Shown here in pieces: positions 54,366 to 63,454 of a stretch of 64,000 nucleotides of DNA. Positions within the stretch are counted from its first letter, which is position 1; each line of letters begins with the position of its first letter. The position numbers were made by a program, and so were the translations under genes. Source of the stretch: Bordetella petrii (GTDB lineage: Bacteria > Pseudomonadota > Gammaproteobacteria > Burkholderiales > Burkholderiaceae_B); the NCBI RefSeq assembly GCF_000067205.1, contig NC_010170.1, positions 4,526,001-4,590,000 of the forward strand. The letters are read 5' to 3'. The notes below the pieces were generated by a model, which did not search any database, was not told the DNA's origin, and saw only the letters and a program-made list of their open reading frames with translations.

Positions 54366-55265
54366 TCAGGCGGCGTCGCCGCGCAAATGGGCCAGCAGCA
54401 GGCGCGCGGCCACGGTAAGCGTATCGGTATCGCGCACGCCCAGCAGCAGCCAGCGGTGCGCCCAATCGTCGGTCAAAGGGATCAACCGGATTGACATTGA
54501 TCGCGCATGCGGTTCCGCGGCCAGACGCGGCAGCACGCCCACCCCGCCGGTGGCCACTACCATGCGGCACATGGCGTCGAAGCTGCGCACCTGAATGCGC
54601 AGCCGCATGGTCTTGCCCAGGCGCGCGCACTCTTCGTGCAGCCGGGTGGCCAGCGACGTGGCCTGGGGCAGGCTGACGTAGGCGTAGTCCAGCGTGTCCT
54701 GGAACGCCACCTGCGACAGATTGGCCAGGGGATGACGCTGCGGCGCGATCAGCACCAGGTCGTCGGGGCGATAAGGCACGGTCAACAGGCCGTCGGCCTG
54801 GGTGCGGTCGGCGAACACGCCGATATCGGCGCGGTTTTCCAGCACGGCGGTGACGATCTCGCTGCTGTTGAGCTCTTCCAGGTCGACGCGCACCGCCGGA
54901 TGCTCGTCCATGAAACCCGCCAGGTCTTCGGGCAGGAACTGCGTCAGCGCCGAGGTATTGGCGGCAATGCGCACCTGGCCGCGCACGCCCTGGGCGAAGT
55001 CGGACAGCGTGCCCGCCATCTGCTCTACTTCTTGCAGCACGCGCTGGGCATGGGCCAGGCAGGCCTGGCCGGCGTCGGTAAGCTCGACCCCCGCCGTATT
55101 GCGGAATAGCAGGGGCGTGCCCAGCGCGGCTTCCAGGTCGGAAATCCGCTTGCTGGCCGCCCCCACCGCCAGATGCGACTGGCGCGCCCCGGCGGAAATA
55201 CTGCCGGCGCGCGCCACCGCGACGAACAGCGCGAGCGTGGTCAGGTCGAAACGGGCGAAATTCAT
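54366..55265 (-). CDS. LysR-family transcriptional regulator
   Basis: 299 aa. N-terminal winged HTH (LALFVAVARAGSISAGARQSHLAVGAASKRISDLE) and a periplasmic-binding-like effector domain from about 90. Encoded just upstream of, and in the same direction as, the CoA-transferase operon (118 bases), so a local activator is likely. The ATG at 55265 begins the conserved HTH; the longer frame to 55922 is spurious. Confidence 0.9.
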   Translation of the reverse strand: MNFARFDLTTLALFVAVARAGSISAGARQSHLAVGAASKRISDLEAALGTPLLFRNTAGVELTDAGQACLAHAQRVLQEVEQMAGTLSDFAQGVRGQVRIAANTSALTQFLPEDLAGFMDEHPAVRVDLEELNSSEIVTAVLENRADIGVFADRTQADGLLTVPYRPDDLVLIAPQRHPLANLSQVAFQDTLDYAYVSLPQATSLATRLHEECARLGKTMRLRIQVRSFDAMCRMVVATGGVGVLPRLAAEPHARSMSIRLIPLTDDWAHRWLLLGVRDTDTLTVAARLLLAHLRGDAA

Positions 55266-55350
55266 GCGGCAAATGCTACCCCACAACGGGAAAAGCCGGC
55301 TTCGCCCCGGGCCAACCCACGGGGCCCGGCAGCCCACTACAATCCGCCTT

Positions 55351-56127
55351 ATGAACACGAATACCCCCGCATCTCCGGGCGGCGCCCAGGCGACCGCCCC
55401 CCTGTCGGACGCCACCCAGGCGGCGCTGCAGCCCGCCGGACAGGCGCCCAACAGCCCCGGCGCCACCCATATTCGCAGCTTTGTCCATCGGCGCGGCCAC
55501 ATCACCCAGGGCCAGCGCGACGCGCTGGAACACCTGCTGGACAAGTGGTCCATTCCGTATGCCGACCGCCGCCTGGATCTGGCCGCCGCCTTCGGCCGCG
55601 AAGCCCCCACCGTGCTGGAAATCGGCTTTGGCATGGGCGAAACCACCCAGCAAATCGCCCTGGCCCGGCCGGGCGACAACTTCCTGGGCGTGGAAGTCTT
55701 CAACGCCGGCGTGGGTTCGCTGCTGCGCCGCATTGAAGAATCGAACCTGCAGAACCTGCGCATCGTGCAGCACGATGCTGTCGAAGTGGTGCGCGACATG
55801 ATCGCCCCCGACACCCTGGCCGGGGTGCATGTGTATTTTCCCGATCCGTGGCCCAAGAAGCGCCACCACAAACGCCGCCTGATCCAGCCGCCGTTCGTGG
55901 CACTGCTGGCCAGCCGTATCAAGCCGGGCGGCTATATCCACTGCGCCACCGACTGGCAGGAATACGCCGTGCAAATGCTGGAAGTCCTGAGCGCCGAACC
56001 CTTGCTGCGCAATACCGTGGAAGGCTATGCGCCGCGCCCCGACTACCGTCCGCAAACCAAGTTCGAAACCCGCGGCCTGCGCCTGGGCCACGGCGTATGG
56101 GACCTGATCTTCCAAAGGATCGCGTAA
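55351..56127 (+). CDS. trmB: tRNA (guanine-N7)-methyltransferase
   Basis: 258 aa. SAM motif VLEIGFGMGE, and the family's YFPDPWPKKRHHKRRLI near residue 165, which carries the catalytic Asp. Methylates G46 of tRNAs. The N-terminal 45 residues are a low-complexity Ala/Pro/Gln extension, as in other Burkholderiales. Followed by pip after two bases. Confidence 0.95.
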   Translation: MNTNTPASPGGAQATAPLSDATQAALQPAGQAPNSPGATHIRSFVHRRGHITQGQRDALEHLLDKWSIPYADRRLDLAAAFGREAPTVLEIGFGMGETTQQIALARPGDNFLGVEVFNAGVGSLLRRIEESNLQNLRIVQHDAVEVVRDMIAPDTLAGVHVYFPDPWPKKRHHKRRLIQPPFVALLASRIKPGGYIHCATDWQEYAVQMLEVLSAEPLLRNTVEGYAPRPDYRPQTKFETRGLRLGHGVWDLIFQRIA

Positions 56128-56129
56128 AC

Positions 56130-57071
56130 ATGCTGTACCCCGCCATTGAACCCTACCGCCACGGCATGCTGGACACCGGCGACGGGCACCAGATCTATTG
56201 GGAACTTTGCGGCAACCCCCAGGGCAAGCCCGCCGTCTTTTTGCACGGCGGCCCGGGCAGCGGTTGCTCGCCGGTTCATCGGCAGCTGTTCGATCCGCAG
56301 CGCTATAACGTGCTGCTGTTCGACCAGCGCGGCTGCGGACGTTCGGTTCCGCACGCCAGCCTGGACAACAACACCACCTGGCACCTGGTGGCCGACATCG
56401 AACGACTGCGCACCGAGATCATGGGCGCCGAGCGCTGGCTGGTGTTCGGCGGGTCGTGGGGGTCGACGCTGGCGCTGGCCTATGCGCAAACGCATCCGGA
56501 TCACGTCAGCGAACTGGTGTTGCGCGGCATTTTCGGGCTGCGCCGCGCCGAGCTGCAATGGTTTTACCAAGATGGCGCGTCATGGCTGTTTCCCGACCGC
56601 TGGGAAGCCTATGTCGAGCCCATTCCCCCCGCCGAACGCGGCGACATGATCGCGGCGTACCACAAGCGCCTGACCAGCGCCGACCCGGCCGAACAACTGC
56701 GCGCCGCCAAGGCCTGGAGCAAGTGGGAAGACAGCACCATCACCCTGCTGCCCAGCCCGCGCCACCAGCAAAGCCATGCCGCCGACCGCGCGGCGCTTGC
56801 CTTCGCGCGCATCGAAAACCATTACTTCGTGAACAACGGCTTCATGGAAGAAGGCCAGTTGATCCGCGACGCCCACAAACTGCACGGCATTCCAGGCACG
56901 ATCGTGCAGGGCCGCTACGACGTATGCACGCCGGCCCGCACGGCCTGGGACCTGCACCGCGCCTGGCCGCAGGCCCAGTTTCACCTGGTTCCCGACGCCG
57001 GCCACGCCTTCGACGAGCCCGGCACGCTGGCCCGGCTGATCGAAGCCACCGATGCATACGCCGCACAGTAA
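56130..57071 (+). CDS. pip: Proline iminopeptidase
   Basis: 313 aa alpha/beta-hydrolase. Oxyanion motif HGGPGSGCSP, DQRGCGRS, nucleophile Ser in GGSWGSTLAL, and the C-terminal His in PDAGHAFDEPG. Releases N-terminal proline from peptides. Coupled with trmB. Confidence 0.94.
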   Translation: MLYPAIEPYRHGMLDTGDGHQIYWELCGNPQGKPAVFLHGGPGSGCSPVHRQLFDPQRYNVLLFDQRGCGRSVPHASLDNNTTWHLVADIERLRTEIMGAERWLVFGGSWGSTLALAYAQTHPDHVSELVLRGIFGLRRAELQWFYQDGASWLFPDRWEAYVEPIPPAERGDMIAAYHKRLTSADPAEQLRAAKAWSKWEDSTITLLPSPRHQQSHAADRAALAFARIENHYFVNNGFMEEGQLIRDAHKLHGIPGTIVQGRYDVCTPARTAWDLHRAWPQAQFHLVPDAGHAFDEPGTLARLIEATDAYAAQ

Positions 57072-57081
57072 GGAGGCCATC

Positions 57082-57282
57082 ATGCACATCACGCTGAACG
57101 GAGACGCGCGCGAGTTTCCCCTGGGCACGACCGTGACCGAATTACTCCAGACGCTGGGCTACGAAGGCAAACGCGTGGCCGTGGAGCGCAACGGCGAAAT
57201 CGTGCCCAAAAGCCAGCATGGCTCCACCGTGCTGCGCGACGGCGACCAGGTCGAAATCGTGGTGGCAGTGGGCGGCGGCTAA
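57082..57282 (+). CDS. thiS: Sulfur-carrier protein ThiS
   Basis: 66 aa ubiquitin-like protein ending in Gly-Gly (VAVGGG), where the thiocarboxylate forms for thiazole synthesis. RNGEIVPKSQH is typical of ThiS. AAGGAGG precedes ATG 57082. thiG is not adjacent in the window. Confidence 0.93.
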   Translation: MHITLNGDAREFPLGTTVTELLQTLGYEGKRVAVERNGEIVPKSQHGSTVLRDGDQVEIVVAVGGG

Positions 57283-57454
57283 GCGCCACGCAAGGCGCAC
57301 AACACATTGTGAGATTTATCAACGGTGCGATACCCGAGCGCCGTATGAGGCTTACGCGGGCCGGTTCGCGTAGTACCCTGACGCCTGTGTTTGATGCCGG
57401 CACGCGGCCACCCTGCCTGCCGCGGCGCGCCGGCCCCGCCATGGGAGTCCCCGC

Positions 57455-58177
57455 ATGCCGCCTAAAGTCCTGACCGGAGATCTTTCCGGCCTGCCCTTTG
57501 GATTACCCCTGTTCCGCCGCATGGCGGGCGCCGCCAGCCGCGCCACCGGCCACGCGGCCGGGCGCGTGGCGCGCCAATCCTGGATCGCGGAACGCATCCG
57601 CTTCCTGCGCGCCTGGCGCGCCAATCCCAAGAGCGTCGGCGCTATCTGGCCATCGGGTTCGCGTCTTGCCGCCGCCATCACGCGCGGCATCGGCCCGGCC
57701 TCGGGCCCGTGCCTGGAACTCGGCGCGGGCACCGGCGCATTCACGCGCGCCTTGGTGGCGCGCGGCCTCGACCCGCATCAGCTGGCCTTGGTCGAAATGG
57801 ACGCCCAGTTCGCCCGCCAACTGCGGCACGATTTTCCCGGCGCCTATGTGCACCAGGGCGACGCTGCCAAGCTGGCCGGCCTGCCCTTGTTCCTCGACGG
57901 CCTGGCCGGCGCAGCGGTTTGTGGTCTGCCGCTGCTGAACATGCCCGTGAAACAGCAAATCGGCATCTTGCGCGGCACCTTCTCACAACTGCGCCCGGGC
58001 GGCGCCATGTACCTGTTCACCTACGGACCGCGCTGCCCCGTGCCGCAGCGCGTGCTCGACCGGCTGGGCCTGCGCGCGCGCCATACTGAATCCGTGCTGG
58101 CCAACGTACCACCCGCCCACGTATGGAAGCTGACCCGCCGCGCCGCGTCCGGCGCGCTGCACGCACCGTTGCCGTAA
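57455..58177 (+). CDS. Class I SAM-dependent methyltransferase (phospholipid N-methyltransferase-like)
   Basis: 240 aa. RANPKSVGAIWPSGSRLAAA followed by motif I CLELGAGTGAFTRAL is the usual start of PmtA-like/rRNA adenine dimethyltransferase-fold enzymes; VCGLPLLNMPV replaces the catalytic segment. Likely acts on phosphatidylethanolamine or a similar lipid, by homology only. Confidence 0.8.
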   Translation: MPPKVLTGDLSGLPFGLPLFRRMAGAASRATGHAAGRVARQSWIAERIRFLRAWRANPKSVGAIWPSGSRLAAAITRGIGPASGPCLELGAGTGAFTRALVARGLDPHQLALVEMDAQFARQLRHDFPGAYVHQGDAAKLAGLPLFLDGLAGAAVCGLPLLNMPVKQQIGILRGTFSQLRPGGAMYLFTYGPRCPVPQRVLDRLGLRARHTESVLANVPPAHVWKLTRRAASGALHAPLP

Positions 58178-58318
58178 ATAACCAGTTACATCTTGCCCCG
58201 GCGGCAAGGCAATCCGCGACACATAATCGGCCCATAATCAGTCTGCAGCAGCGGCAATTTCTGCCATCTTCTGCTTTTGAGCGCTTAACGTTTCTTAACA
58301 ATCAAAAAGGACACAATC

Positions 58319-58765
58319 ATGGGTCTGCTCAGCTTTATCAAAGATGTCGGCGAAAAGCTCTTCGGCGCCAGCGAAGCCCAGGCGGCGTCGGTCGACGAAC
58401 TGAAAAAGGAACTGGACAAGCACGGCTTGAACGCCGACGGCCTGGACATCAAGGTTGATGGCGACAAGGTCACCGTGTCGGGCGAGGCGGCGTCCACCGA
58501 AGAAGCCGAGAAAATCACCCTGGCGCTGGGCAATACCGTGGGCGTGGCCCAGGTCGACAACCAGCTCACCGCCAAGCAGACGGCGCCCGAAGCGCAGATG
58601 TACACCGTGAAAAAAGGCGACAACCTGTGGAAGATTGCCGAGGCTCACTACGGCAAGGGCCAGGGCGCCAAGCACACTGTCATTTTCGAGGCCAACAAGC
58701 CCATGCTCACGCACCCCGACAAAATCTACCCCGGGCAGGTGCTGCGCATTCCGCCGCTGAACTGA
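58319..58765 (+). CDS. BON- and LysM-domain protein (Kbp/YgaU-like)
   Basis: 148 aa. BON domain (about 22-88, DGLDIKVDGDKVTVSGEA) and C-terminal LysM (MYTVKKGDNLWKIAEAHYG ... IYPGQVLRIP). E. coli Kbp (YgaU) has the same layout and binds potassium. No signal peptide. AAGGA lies before the ATG, and a strong terminator follows. Confidence 0.92.
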   Translation: MGLLSFIKDVGEKLFGASEAQAASVDELKKELDKHGLNADGLDIKVDGDKVTVSGEAASTEEAEKITLALGNTVGVAQVDNQLTAKQTAPEAQMYTVKKGDNLWKIAEAHYGKGQGAKHTVIFEANKPMLTHPDKIYPGQVLRIPPLN

Positions 58766-58843
58766 ACCGTACAAACCGGCAAGCCCCGCAGCGTTTGCCG
58801 GTTTGCTCCGGAGCGGGCCCTCCCCGTTCGCTCCGGTCAACTC

Positions 58844-58872
58844 GGCCAGGCGTCACGCCTGGCCGTTTTTTT
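58844..58872 (+). terminator. Rho-independent terminator after the LysM gene
   Basis: GGCCAGGCG-TCA-CGCCTGGCC followed by GTTTTTTT. Confidence 0.9.
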
Positions 58873-58892
58873 GCCTGCGAGCGCGAGCCGCC

Positions 58893-60302
58893 TTAGCGCA
58901 AACCGCCAAAGCGGCCCAGGCCTTTCATACCGCCCATGGCGCGCATCATCTTCGACATGCCGCCCTTTTTCATCTGCTTCATCATGCCCTGCATCTGCTC
59001 GAACTGAGCCAGCAGGCGGTTGACTTCCTGCACCGGCACGCCCGAGCCCGCGGCGATGCGGCGCTTGCGCGATGCCTTGATGAGTTCGGGTTTGGCGCGT
59101 TCAGCCGCAGTCATGGAATTCAAGATGCCTTCGGTGCGCCGCAGCTGTTTTTCGGCCTGGCCACCCTGCAGCTGGCCTGCGGCCTGCTGGAATTGCGCCG
59201 GCAGCTTTTCAAGCAGCGAACCCATGTCGCCCAGCTTCTTTACCTGGCCCAGCTGCTCGCGAAAATCGTTAAGGTCGAACTTGCTGCCCGACTTCAGCTT
59301 GGTGGCCAGCTTCTGCGCTTCCGCGATATCGATGTTTTTCTGCGCCTGCTCGACCAGCGACACGATATCGCCCATGCCCAGCACCCGCTGGGCCATGCGG
59401 TCCGGATGGAACGGCTCAAGGCCGTCCAGCTTTTCGGACACGCCCACGAACTTCAGGGGCTTGCCCGTGACGTGCCGCACCGACAGCGCCGCGCCGCCGC
59501 GCGCATCGCCGTCCAGTTTGGTCAGCACCACCCCGGTCAGCGGCAGGGCGTCGGCAAAGGCGCGCGCGGTATTCACCGCGTCCTGGCCCTGCATGGCGTC
59601 GACCACGAACAGGGTTTCCACCGGCCGCACAAGATCGTGCAGGACGCGGATCTCGCGCATCATGGCTTCGTCGATGCCCAGGCGCCCGGCCGTGTCCAGG
59701 ATGAGCACGTCGTAATGGTGCCGGCGCGCGTGGTCGACCGCATTGCGGGCGATATCTTCGGGCTTCTGGCTGGGGTCGGACGGCAGGAAATCGATGCCGG
59801 CCTGCTCGGCCACGGTTTTCAGCTGGTCGATAGCGGCGGGACGATAGACGTCGGCGCTGACCACCAGCACCTTTTTCTTGCCGGTATTGCGGCCATTCTG
59901 GGTGTGGCCGCCCTGCGCCAGCCAGCGGCCCAGTTTGCCGGTGGTGGTGGTTTTACCGGCGCCCTGCAGGCCGGCCATCAAGATGATCGCCGGCGGCTGC
60001 ACAGCCAGCGAGAGCTCGCCGGCCTGGGCGCCCAGGTCGCCGCCCATCAGGGCGGTGAGTTCCTTGTTGACCACGCCGACCAGAGCCTGGCCGGGGCTGA
60101 GGCTGCCGACTACTTCTTCGCCCAGCGCCTTTTCCTTGACCCGGGCCACGAACTCTCGCACCACGGGCAGGGCCACGTCGGCCTCGAGCAGGGCCATGCG
60201 CACTTCGCGCAGCATTTCCTGCGTGTTGGCCTCGGTCAGGCGGGCTTCGCCGCGCAGCGTCTTCACGACGCGCGACAAACGTTGAGTCAGGTTATCGAGC
60301 AT
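58893..60302 (-). CDS. ffh: Signal recognition particle protein Ffh
   Basis: 469 aa. N domain, G domain with GLQGAGKTTTTGKL (G1) and DTAGRLG (G3), TKLDGDARGG (G4), and a Met-rich M domain at the C-terminus (QMQGMMKQMKKGGMSKMMR). Binds 4.5S RNA and nascent membrane proteins. Divergent from the CcsA-like gene. Confidence 0.97.
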   Translation of the reverse strand: MLDNLTQRLSRVVKTLRGEARLTEANTQEMLREVRMALLEADVALPVVREFVARVKEKALGEEVVGSLSPGQALVGVVNKELTALMGGDLGAQAGELSLAVQPPAIILMAGLQGAGKTTTTGKLGRWLAQGGHTQNGRNTGKKKVLVVSADVYRPAAIDQLKTVAEQAGIDFLPSDPSQKPEDIARNAVDHARRHHYDVLILDTAGRLGIDEAMMREIRVLHDLVRPVETLFVVDAMQGQDAVNTARAFADALPLTGVVLTKLDGDARGGAALSVRHVTGKPLKFVGVSEKLDGLEPFHPDRMAQRVLGMGDIVSLVEQAQKNIDIAEAQKLATKLKSGSKFDLNDFREQLGQVKKLGDMGSLLEKLPAQFQQAAGQLQGGQAEKQLRRTEGILNSMTAAERAKPELIKASRKRRIAAGSGVPVQEVNRLLAQFEQMQGMMKQMKKGGMSKMMRAMGGMKGLGRFGGLR

Positions 60303-60411
60303 GAGAGGCGTTTCCGCTTACACTAGTTGATTGAACAGTGGCCCGGGCAGGCGGCTTTGACCCTGCCGGCGACGAGCGCCCGAAAGGGGCCCCATCCAGA
60401 CAACGGTTTTT

Positions 60412-61254
60412 ATGTCACTAGGCATTGTATTTCACGCTGCGGCCGCACTGGCCTACGCCGTGCTTGCCGCGGCGCTGTGGCGACGCCTGCAGGGCGCGGG
60501 CAGCGTCGAAAAAACGGGCCGCATTGCCCGGGCATGCCTGCTGGGCGCGCTGGTGCTGCACGGCGCCGGCCTGCAGCAGGCCATGCTGAGCGGCCCTCAC
60601 CTGTTCATAGGCTGGGCCCTGGCGCTGTCGGCAGCCGTCTGGCTGGGCCTGGTCGTGTTCTGGCTGGAAAGCCTGCTGGTGCGCATCGACGGCCTGCAAT
60701 TGCTGCTGGTGCCGGCCGCCACCCTGGTATGCGCCCTGGCGGCGCTGTTCCCGCAGGGCCAACTGGTGCCGCATGCCGACAACAGCTGGCTGCGCCTGCA
60801 CCTGCTCATCGCACTGGCCGCCTACGCGCTTATTACCGTGGCCGCGCTGCACGCCCTGCTGATGGCCCTGCTCGATCGCCACCTGCACCGCCCGCTCGAT
60901 ACTCCCACCGAGCGCAGCATCGTGGGCCGCGTGCTCGATGCCCAGCCGCCGCTGCTGGTGCAGGAGCAACTGCTGTTCCGGGTGATCTGGATCGGCTTCG
61001 TGGTGCTGACCGCCGCGGTGGCCTCGGGTTCGGTCGCCTCCATGCAGCTCACCGGCAAGATCCTGCCCTTCGACCACAAAACGGTCTTCACGCTGCTGTC
61101 CTGGATCACCTTCGGCGTGCTGCTGCTGGGCCGCCACATCCGTGGCTGGCGCGGGCGCGTGGCGCTGCGCTGGACCCTCACCGGATTCGCCTTCCTGATC
61201 CTGGCCTACACCGGCAGCCGGTTCGTGCTGGAAGTGATTCTTCATCGGAGCTGA
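60412..61254 (+). CDS. CcsA/YpjD-like cytochrome c assembly membrane protein
   Basis: 280 aa with about eight transmembrane helices. The C-terminal block FDHKTVFTLLSWITFG ... GRHIRGWRGRVALRW is the heme-handling region of CcsA/ResC relatives. Divergently placed next to ffh, as in many proteobacteria (ypjD in E. coli). The exact role of this subfamily is unknown. Confidence 0.88.
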   Translation: MSLGIVFHAAAALAYAVLAAALWRRLQGAGSVEKTGRIARACLLGALVLHGAGLQQAMLSGPHLFIGWALALSAAVWLGLVVFWLESLLVRIDGLQLLLVPAATLVCALAALFPQGQLVPHADNSWLRLHLLIALAAYALITVAALHALLMALLDRHLHRPLDTPTERSIVGRVLDAQPPLLVQEQLLFRVIWIGFVVLTAAVASGSVASMQLTGKILPFDHKTVFTLLSWITFGVLLLGRHIRGWRGRVALRWTLTGFAFLILAYTGSRFVLEVILHRS

Positions 61255-61255
61255 A

Positions 61256-61519
61256 GTGGGCAAGCTGTTAATCTGGGTCATCATCATCCTGGCGGTCATG
61301 ATGATCGCCCGCGTCGCCTCGGCCCGCGCCGCCCACAAACGGCACAGCGCCAGCCAGCCGCCGCGCGCCCCCGCGCGCCGCCCTGGCGGCCAGCCCGTCG
61401 AATCCATGGTGCGTTGCGCCCACTGCGGCATACACCTGCCGCGCTCCGAGGCCGTGCTGCTCGACGGCAAGGTCTGGTGCAGCCGCGACCACGCACGCCT
61501 GGGCGATCGCCCGGAATAA
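61256..61519 (+). CDS. PP0621-family small membrane protein
   Basis: 87 aa starting at GTG 61256, one base after the upstream stop. One N-terminal helix (LLIWVIIILAVMMIARVA) and a cytoplasmic tail with CAHCGIHLPRSEAV ... WCSRDHARL, a likely metal-binding Cys/His set. Function unknown. Confidence 0.85.
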   Translation: MGKLLIWVIIILAVMMIARVASARAAHKRHSASQPPRAPARRPGGQPVESMVRCAHCGIHLPRSEAVLLDGKVWCSRDHARLGDRPE

Positions 61520-61590
61520 GGCCCGCCAGGGCCGCCCCGGCAAGGCAGGCATAATGGGGGCTACGCTTCCCCATTCGATGAGCCGCATTT

Positions 61591-62169
61591 ATGTATCTAC
61601 AGCTTGATCGACACGGGTGGCTGGCGCCCGCGCCGGGCGTGCGCCTCCTGCCTTCCCCCAATTGCGATGCCCGCCCCGCCGGCCTGCCGGTTTCGCTGCT
61701 GGTCATCCACAACATCAGCCTGCCGCCAGGCCGCTTCGGCGGCCCCCACGTAGCCGGCCTGTTCCAGAACCGCCTGGACTACACCGCCCACCCCTGGTTC
61801 GAACGCCTGCGCGGGTTGCGCGTATCTGCGCATTTTTTTATCAACCGGCAGGGCGAAATCGTACAGTTCGTGGCCACCGAGGCCCGCGCCTGGCATGCCG
61901 GCGTGTCGCGCTTTGGCAAGCGCGAGCGATGCAACGATTTTTCGCTCGGCGTCGAGCTTGAAGGCACCGATACGCTGCCCTACACCGATGCCCAGTACAC
62001 TGCCCTGGCCAAGCTGGCCCGGTTGCTGGGCAGCCGCTATCCGCTGCGCGCGGCCTGGGGGCACGAACATATTGCCCCCGGCCGCAAGACGGACCCGGGG
62101 CCCGCTTTCAACTGGACTCGCTTCGGCCGCATGGCAGGCATCCCACGACGCCTGCTCGCGCCATGCTAA
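61591..62169 (+). CDS. ampD: 1,6-anhydro-N-acetylmuramyl-L-alanine amidase AmpD
   Basis: 192-aa amidase_2. Zinc ligands expected in VIHNISLPPG, the conserved WHAGVS, and Asp in KTDPGPAFNW; SLGVELEGTD is the family block. Recycles murein in the cytoplasm and so keeps ampC-type regulation low. Confidence 0.95.
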   Translation: MYLQLDRHGWLAPAPGVRLLPSPNCDARPAGLPVSLLVIHNISLPPGRFGGPHVAGLFQNRLDYTAHPWFERLRGLRVSAHFFINRQGEIVQFVATEARAWHAGVSRFGKRERCNDFSLGVELEGTDTLPYTDAQYTALAKLARLLGSRYPLRAAWGHEHIAPGRKTDPGPAFNWTRFGRMAGIPRRLLAPC

Positions 62170-62182
62170 TCAAGGAACCATC

Positions 62183-62803
62183 ATGCTGAAGATCTGGGGA
62201 CGCCCAAGTTCCGTAAACGTGCAGAAAGTCTTGTGGACCGTACGGGAACTGGCCTTGCCGCACACCACGGAACACGTGGGCGGGCCGTTCGGCGGGCTGG
62301 ACACCCCCGAATACGGCAAGATGAATCCCAACCGCAAGGTGCCTGTCATCGAGGACAACGGCCTGGTGCTGTGGGAATCCAACGCCATCGTGCGCTATCT
62401 GGCGGCCCGCTACAACGAGGGCGGACTGTGGCCTGGCGACGTAGCCGTGCGCGCCCAGGCCGACCGCTGGATGGACTGGACCGCCACCGAATGGCAATCC
62501 GCCATGGTTCCCGCCTTCCTGGGCCTGATCCGCACTCCCGAAGCGCAGCGCAACGCGGCGGCCATTGAAGCCTCGACGAAAAAAACCAACCAGTTGGGCC
62601 TGATACTGGAAGACGCCCTGCAGGGCCGCGAATACATCGCCGGCAGCCATTTCAGCATGGGCGACATCGTGCTGGGATGCGTGGCCCATCGCTGGCTGGC
62701 CATGCCCATCGAGCGGCCCGCTACGCCGGCCCTGTCGGCCTGGTACCGGCGCCTGATGATGCGTCCGGCCGCGCAAGGCGTGCTGACGCTGCCGCTGTCC
62801 TGA
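62183..62803 (+). CDS. Glutathione S-transferase family protein
   Basis: 206 aa. Thioredoxin-like N-domain (GRPSSVNVQKVLW, NPNRKVPVIEDNGLVLWESNAIVRYL with the cis-Pro and ES glutathione-binding motif) and a helical C-domain ending IERPATPALSAWYRRL. Substrate unknown. GGAACC lies before ATG 62183. Confidence 0.92.
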   Translation: MLKIWGRPSSVNVQKVLWTVRELALPHTTEHVGGPFGGLDTPEYGKMNPNRKVPVIEDNGLVLWESNAIVRYLAARYNEGGLWPGDVAVRAQADRWMDWTATEWQSAMVPAFLGLIRTPEAQRNAAAIEASTKKTNQLGLILEDALQGREYIAGSHFSMGDIVLGCVAHRWLAMPIERPATPALSAWYRRLMMRPAAQGVLTLPLS

Positions 62804-62804
62804 T

Positions 62805-62826
62805 CCGCGCGGGGCGCGGCGGTTTT
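62805..62826 (+). terminator. Weak terminator after GST
   Basis: CCGCGC-GGG-GCGCGG then CGGTTTT. Confidence 0.55.
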
Positions 62827-63316
62827 ATCCCAGCCGCCCCAACAGCGCCATCAGTTGTTCCCGCTCGGCCTTGTCCAGACCAGCGCTGATGCGCTGATCA
62901 TGGGCCCGCACGGCCTGGGTGATCTCGGCGTGCGCACGCCGTCCGGCTGGGGTCAGCGCCAGCGAATAGGCGCGCTTGTCGGCCACGGCCTCTTGCCGGG
63001 TGACATAACCCATGGCGGCCAACTGGTCCACCAATTGCACGGCCCCCGAGCGGGCAATGCCCAGTATGCGCGCCAGGTCGGTCAGCTTCAGCCCGGTGTT
63101 TGCGGCGATCAGGGTCAGGGCGGAAAAACGCTGCGGCGTGATGTCCCAGGGCTCCAGCGCGGCCAGGAAGTCTTCGTAAATCAGAATCTGCGCCCGCCGG
63201 ATGGCGTAGCCCACCAGCGAATCTAGCGCGCCGTAGTCAATGCCGGCAACGTGCGGATCGAAATGCTCGCCCCGGGCCAGGGGCCGGCGCGGGCGGAACG
63301 GAGAAGCAGGTGGCAT
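62825..63316 (-). CDS. MarR-family transcriptional regulator
   Basis: 163 aa. Winged HTH (LTDLARILGIARSGAVQLVDQLAAMGYVTRQ, read over residues 76-107) with the DKR wing (AVADKRAYSLALTPAGR). Divergent from the monooxygenase gene, with a palindrome between them, so it probably represses that gene and its own. The start is uncertain: ATG 63316 or GTG 63346; neither has a good ribosome site. Confidence 0.88.
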   Translation of the reverse strand: MPPASPFRPRRPLARGEHFDPHVAGIDYGALDSLVGYAIRRAQILIYEDFLAALEPWDITPQRFSALTLIAANTGLKLTDLARILGIARSGAVQLVDQLAAMGYVTRQEAVADKRAYSLALTPAGRRAHAEITQAVRAHDQRISAGLDKAEREQLMALLGRLG

Positions 63317-63412
63317 GGCGACGGCCGATACAAAGGGACTACACACTACCCCAGACGGCGCCGGGACGCCACCTGCCTGGGGTTAGCCCCAAGTGCGGCG
63401 CGGCCGGCGGTT

Positions 63413-63431
63413 TTGTTATGGTACATAACAA
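63413..63431. promoter_or_regulatory. MarR-type operator palindrome
   Basis: TTGTTATG-GTA-CATAACAA: perfect 8-bp arms, 24 bases before the monooxygenase start and in the divergent gap with the MarR gene. Length and AT content fit a MarR operator. Confidence 0.75.
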
Positions 63432-63454
63432 ATAAAAAATAGCCTGGAGAGACT

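Noticed and set aside
57283..57454. Riboswitch near thiS
   Set aside because: A TPP element would be upstream of thiS; the 10 bases between pip and thiS leave no room, and the downstream gap shows no THI-box pattern.
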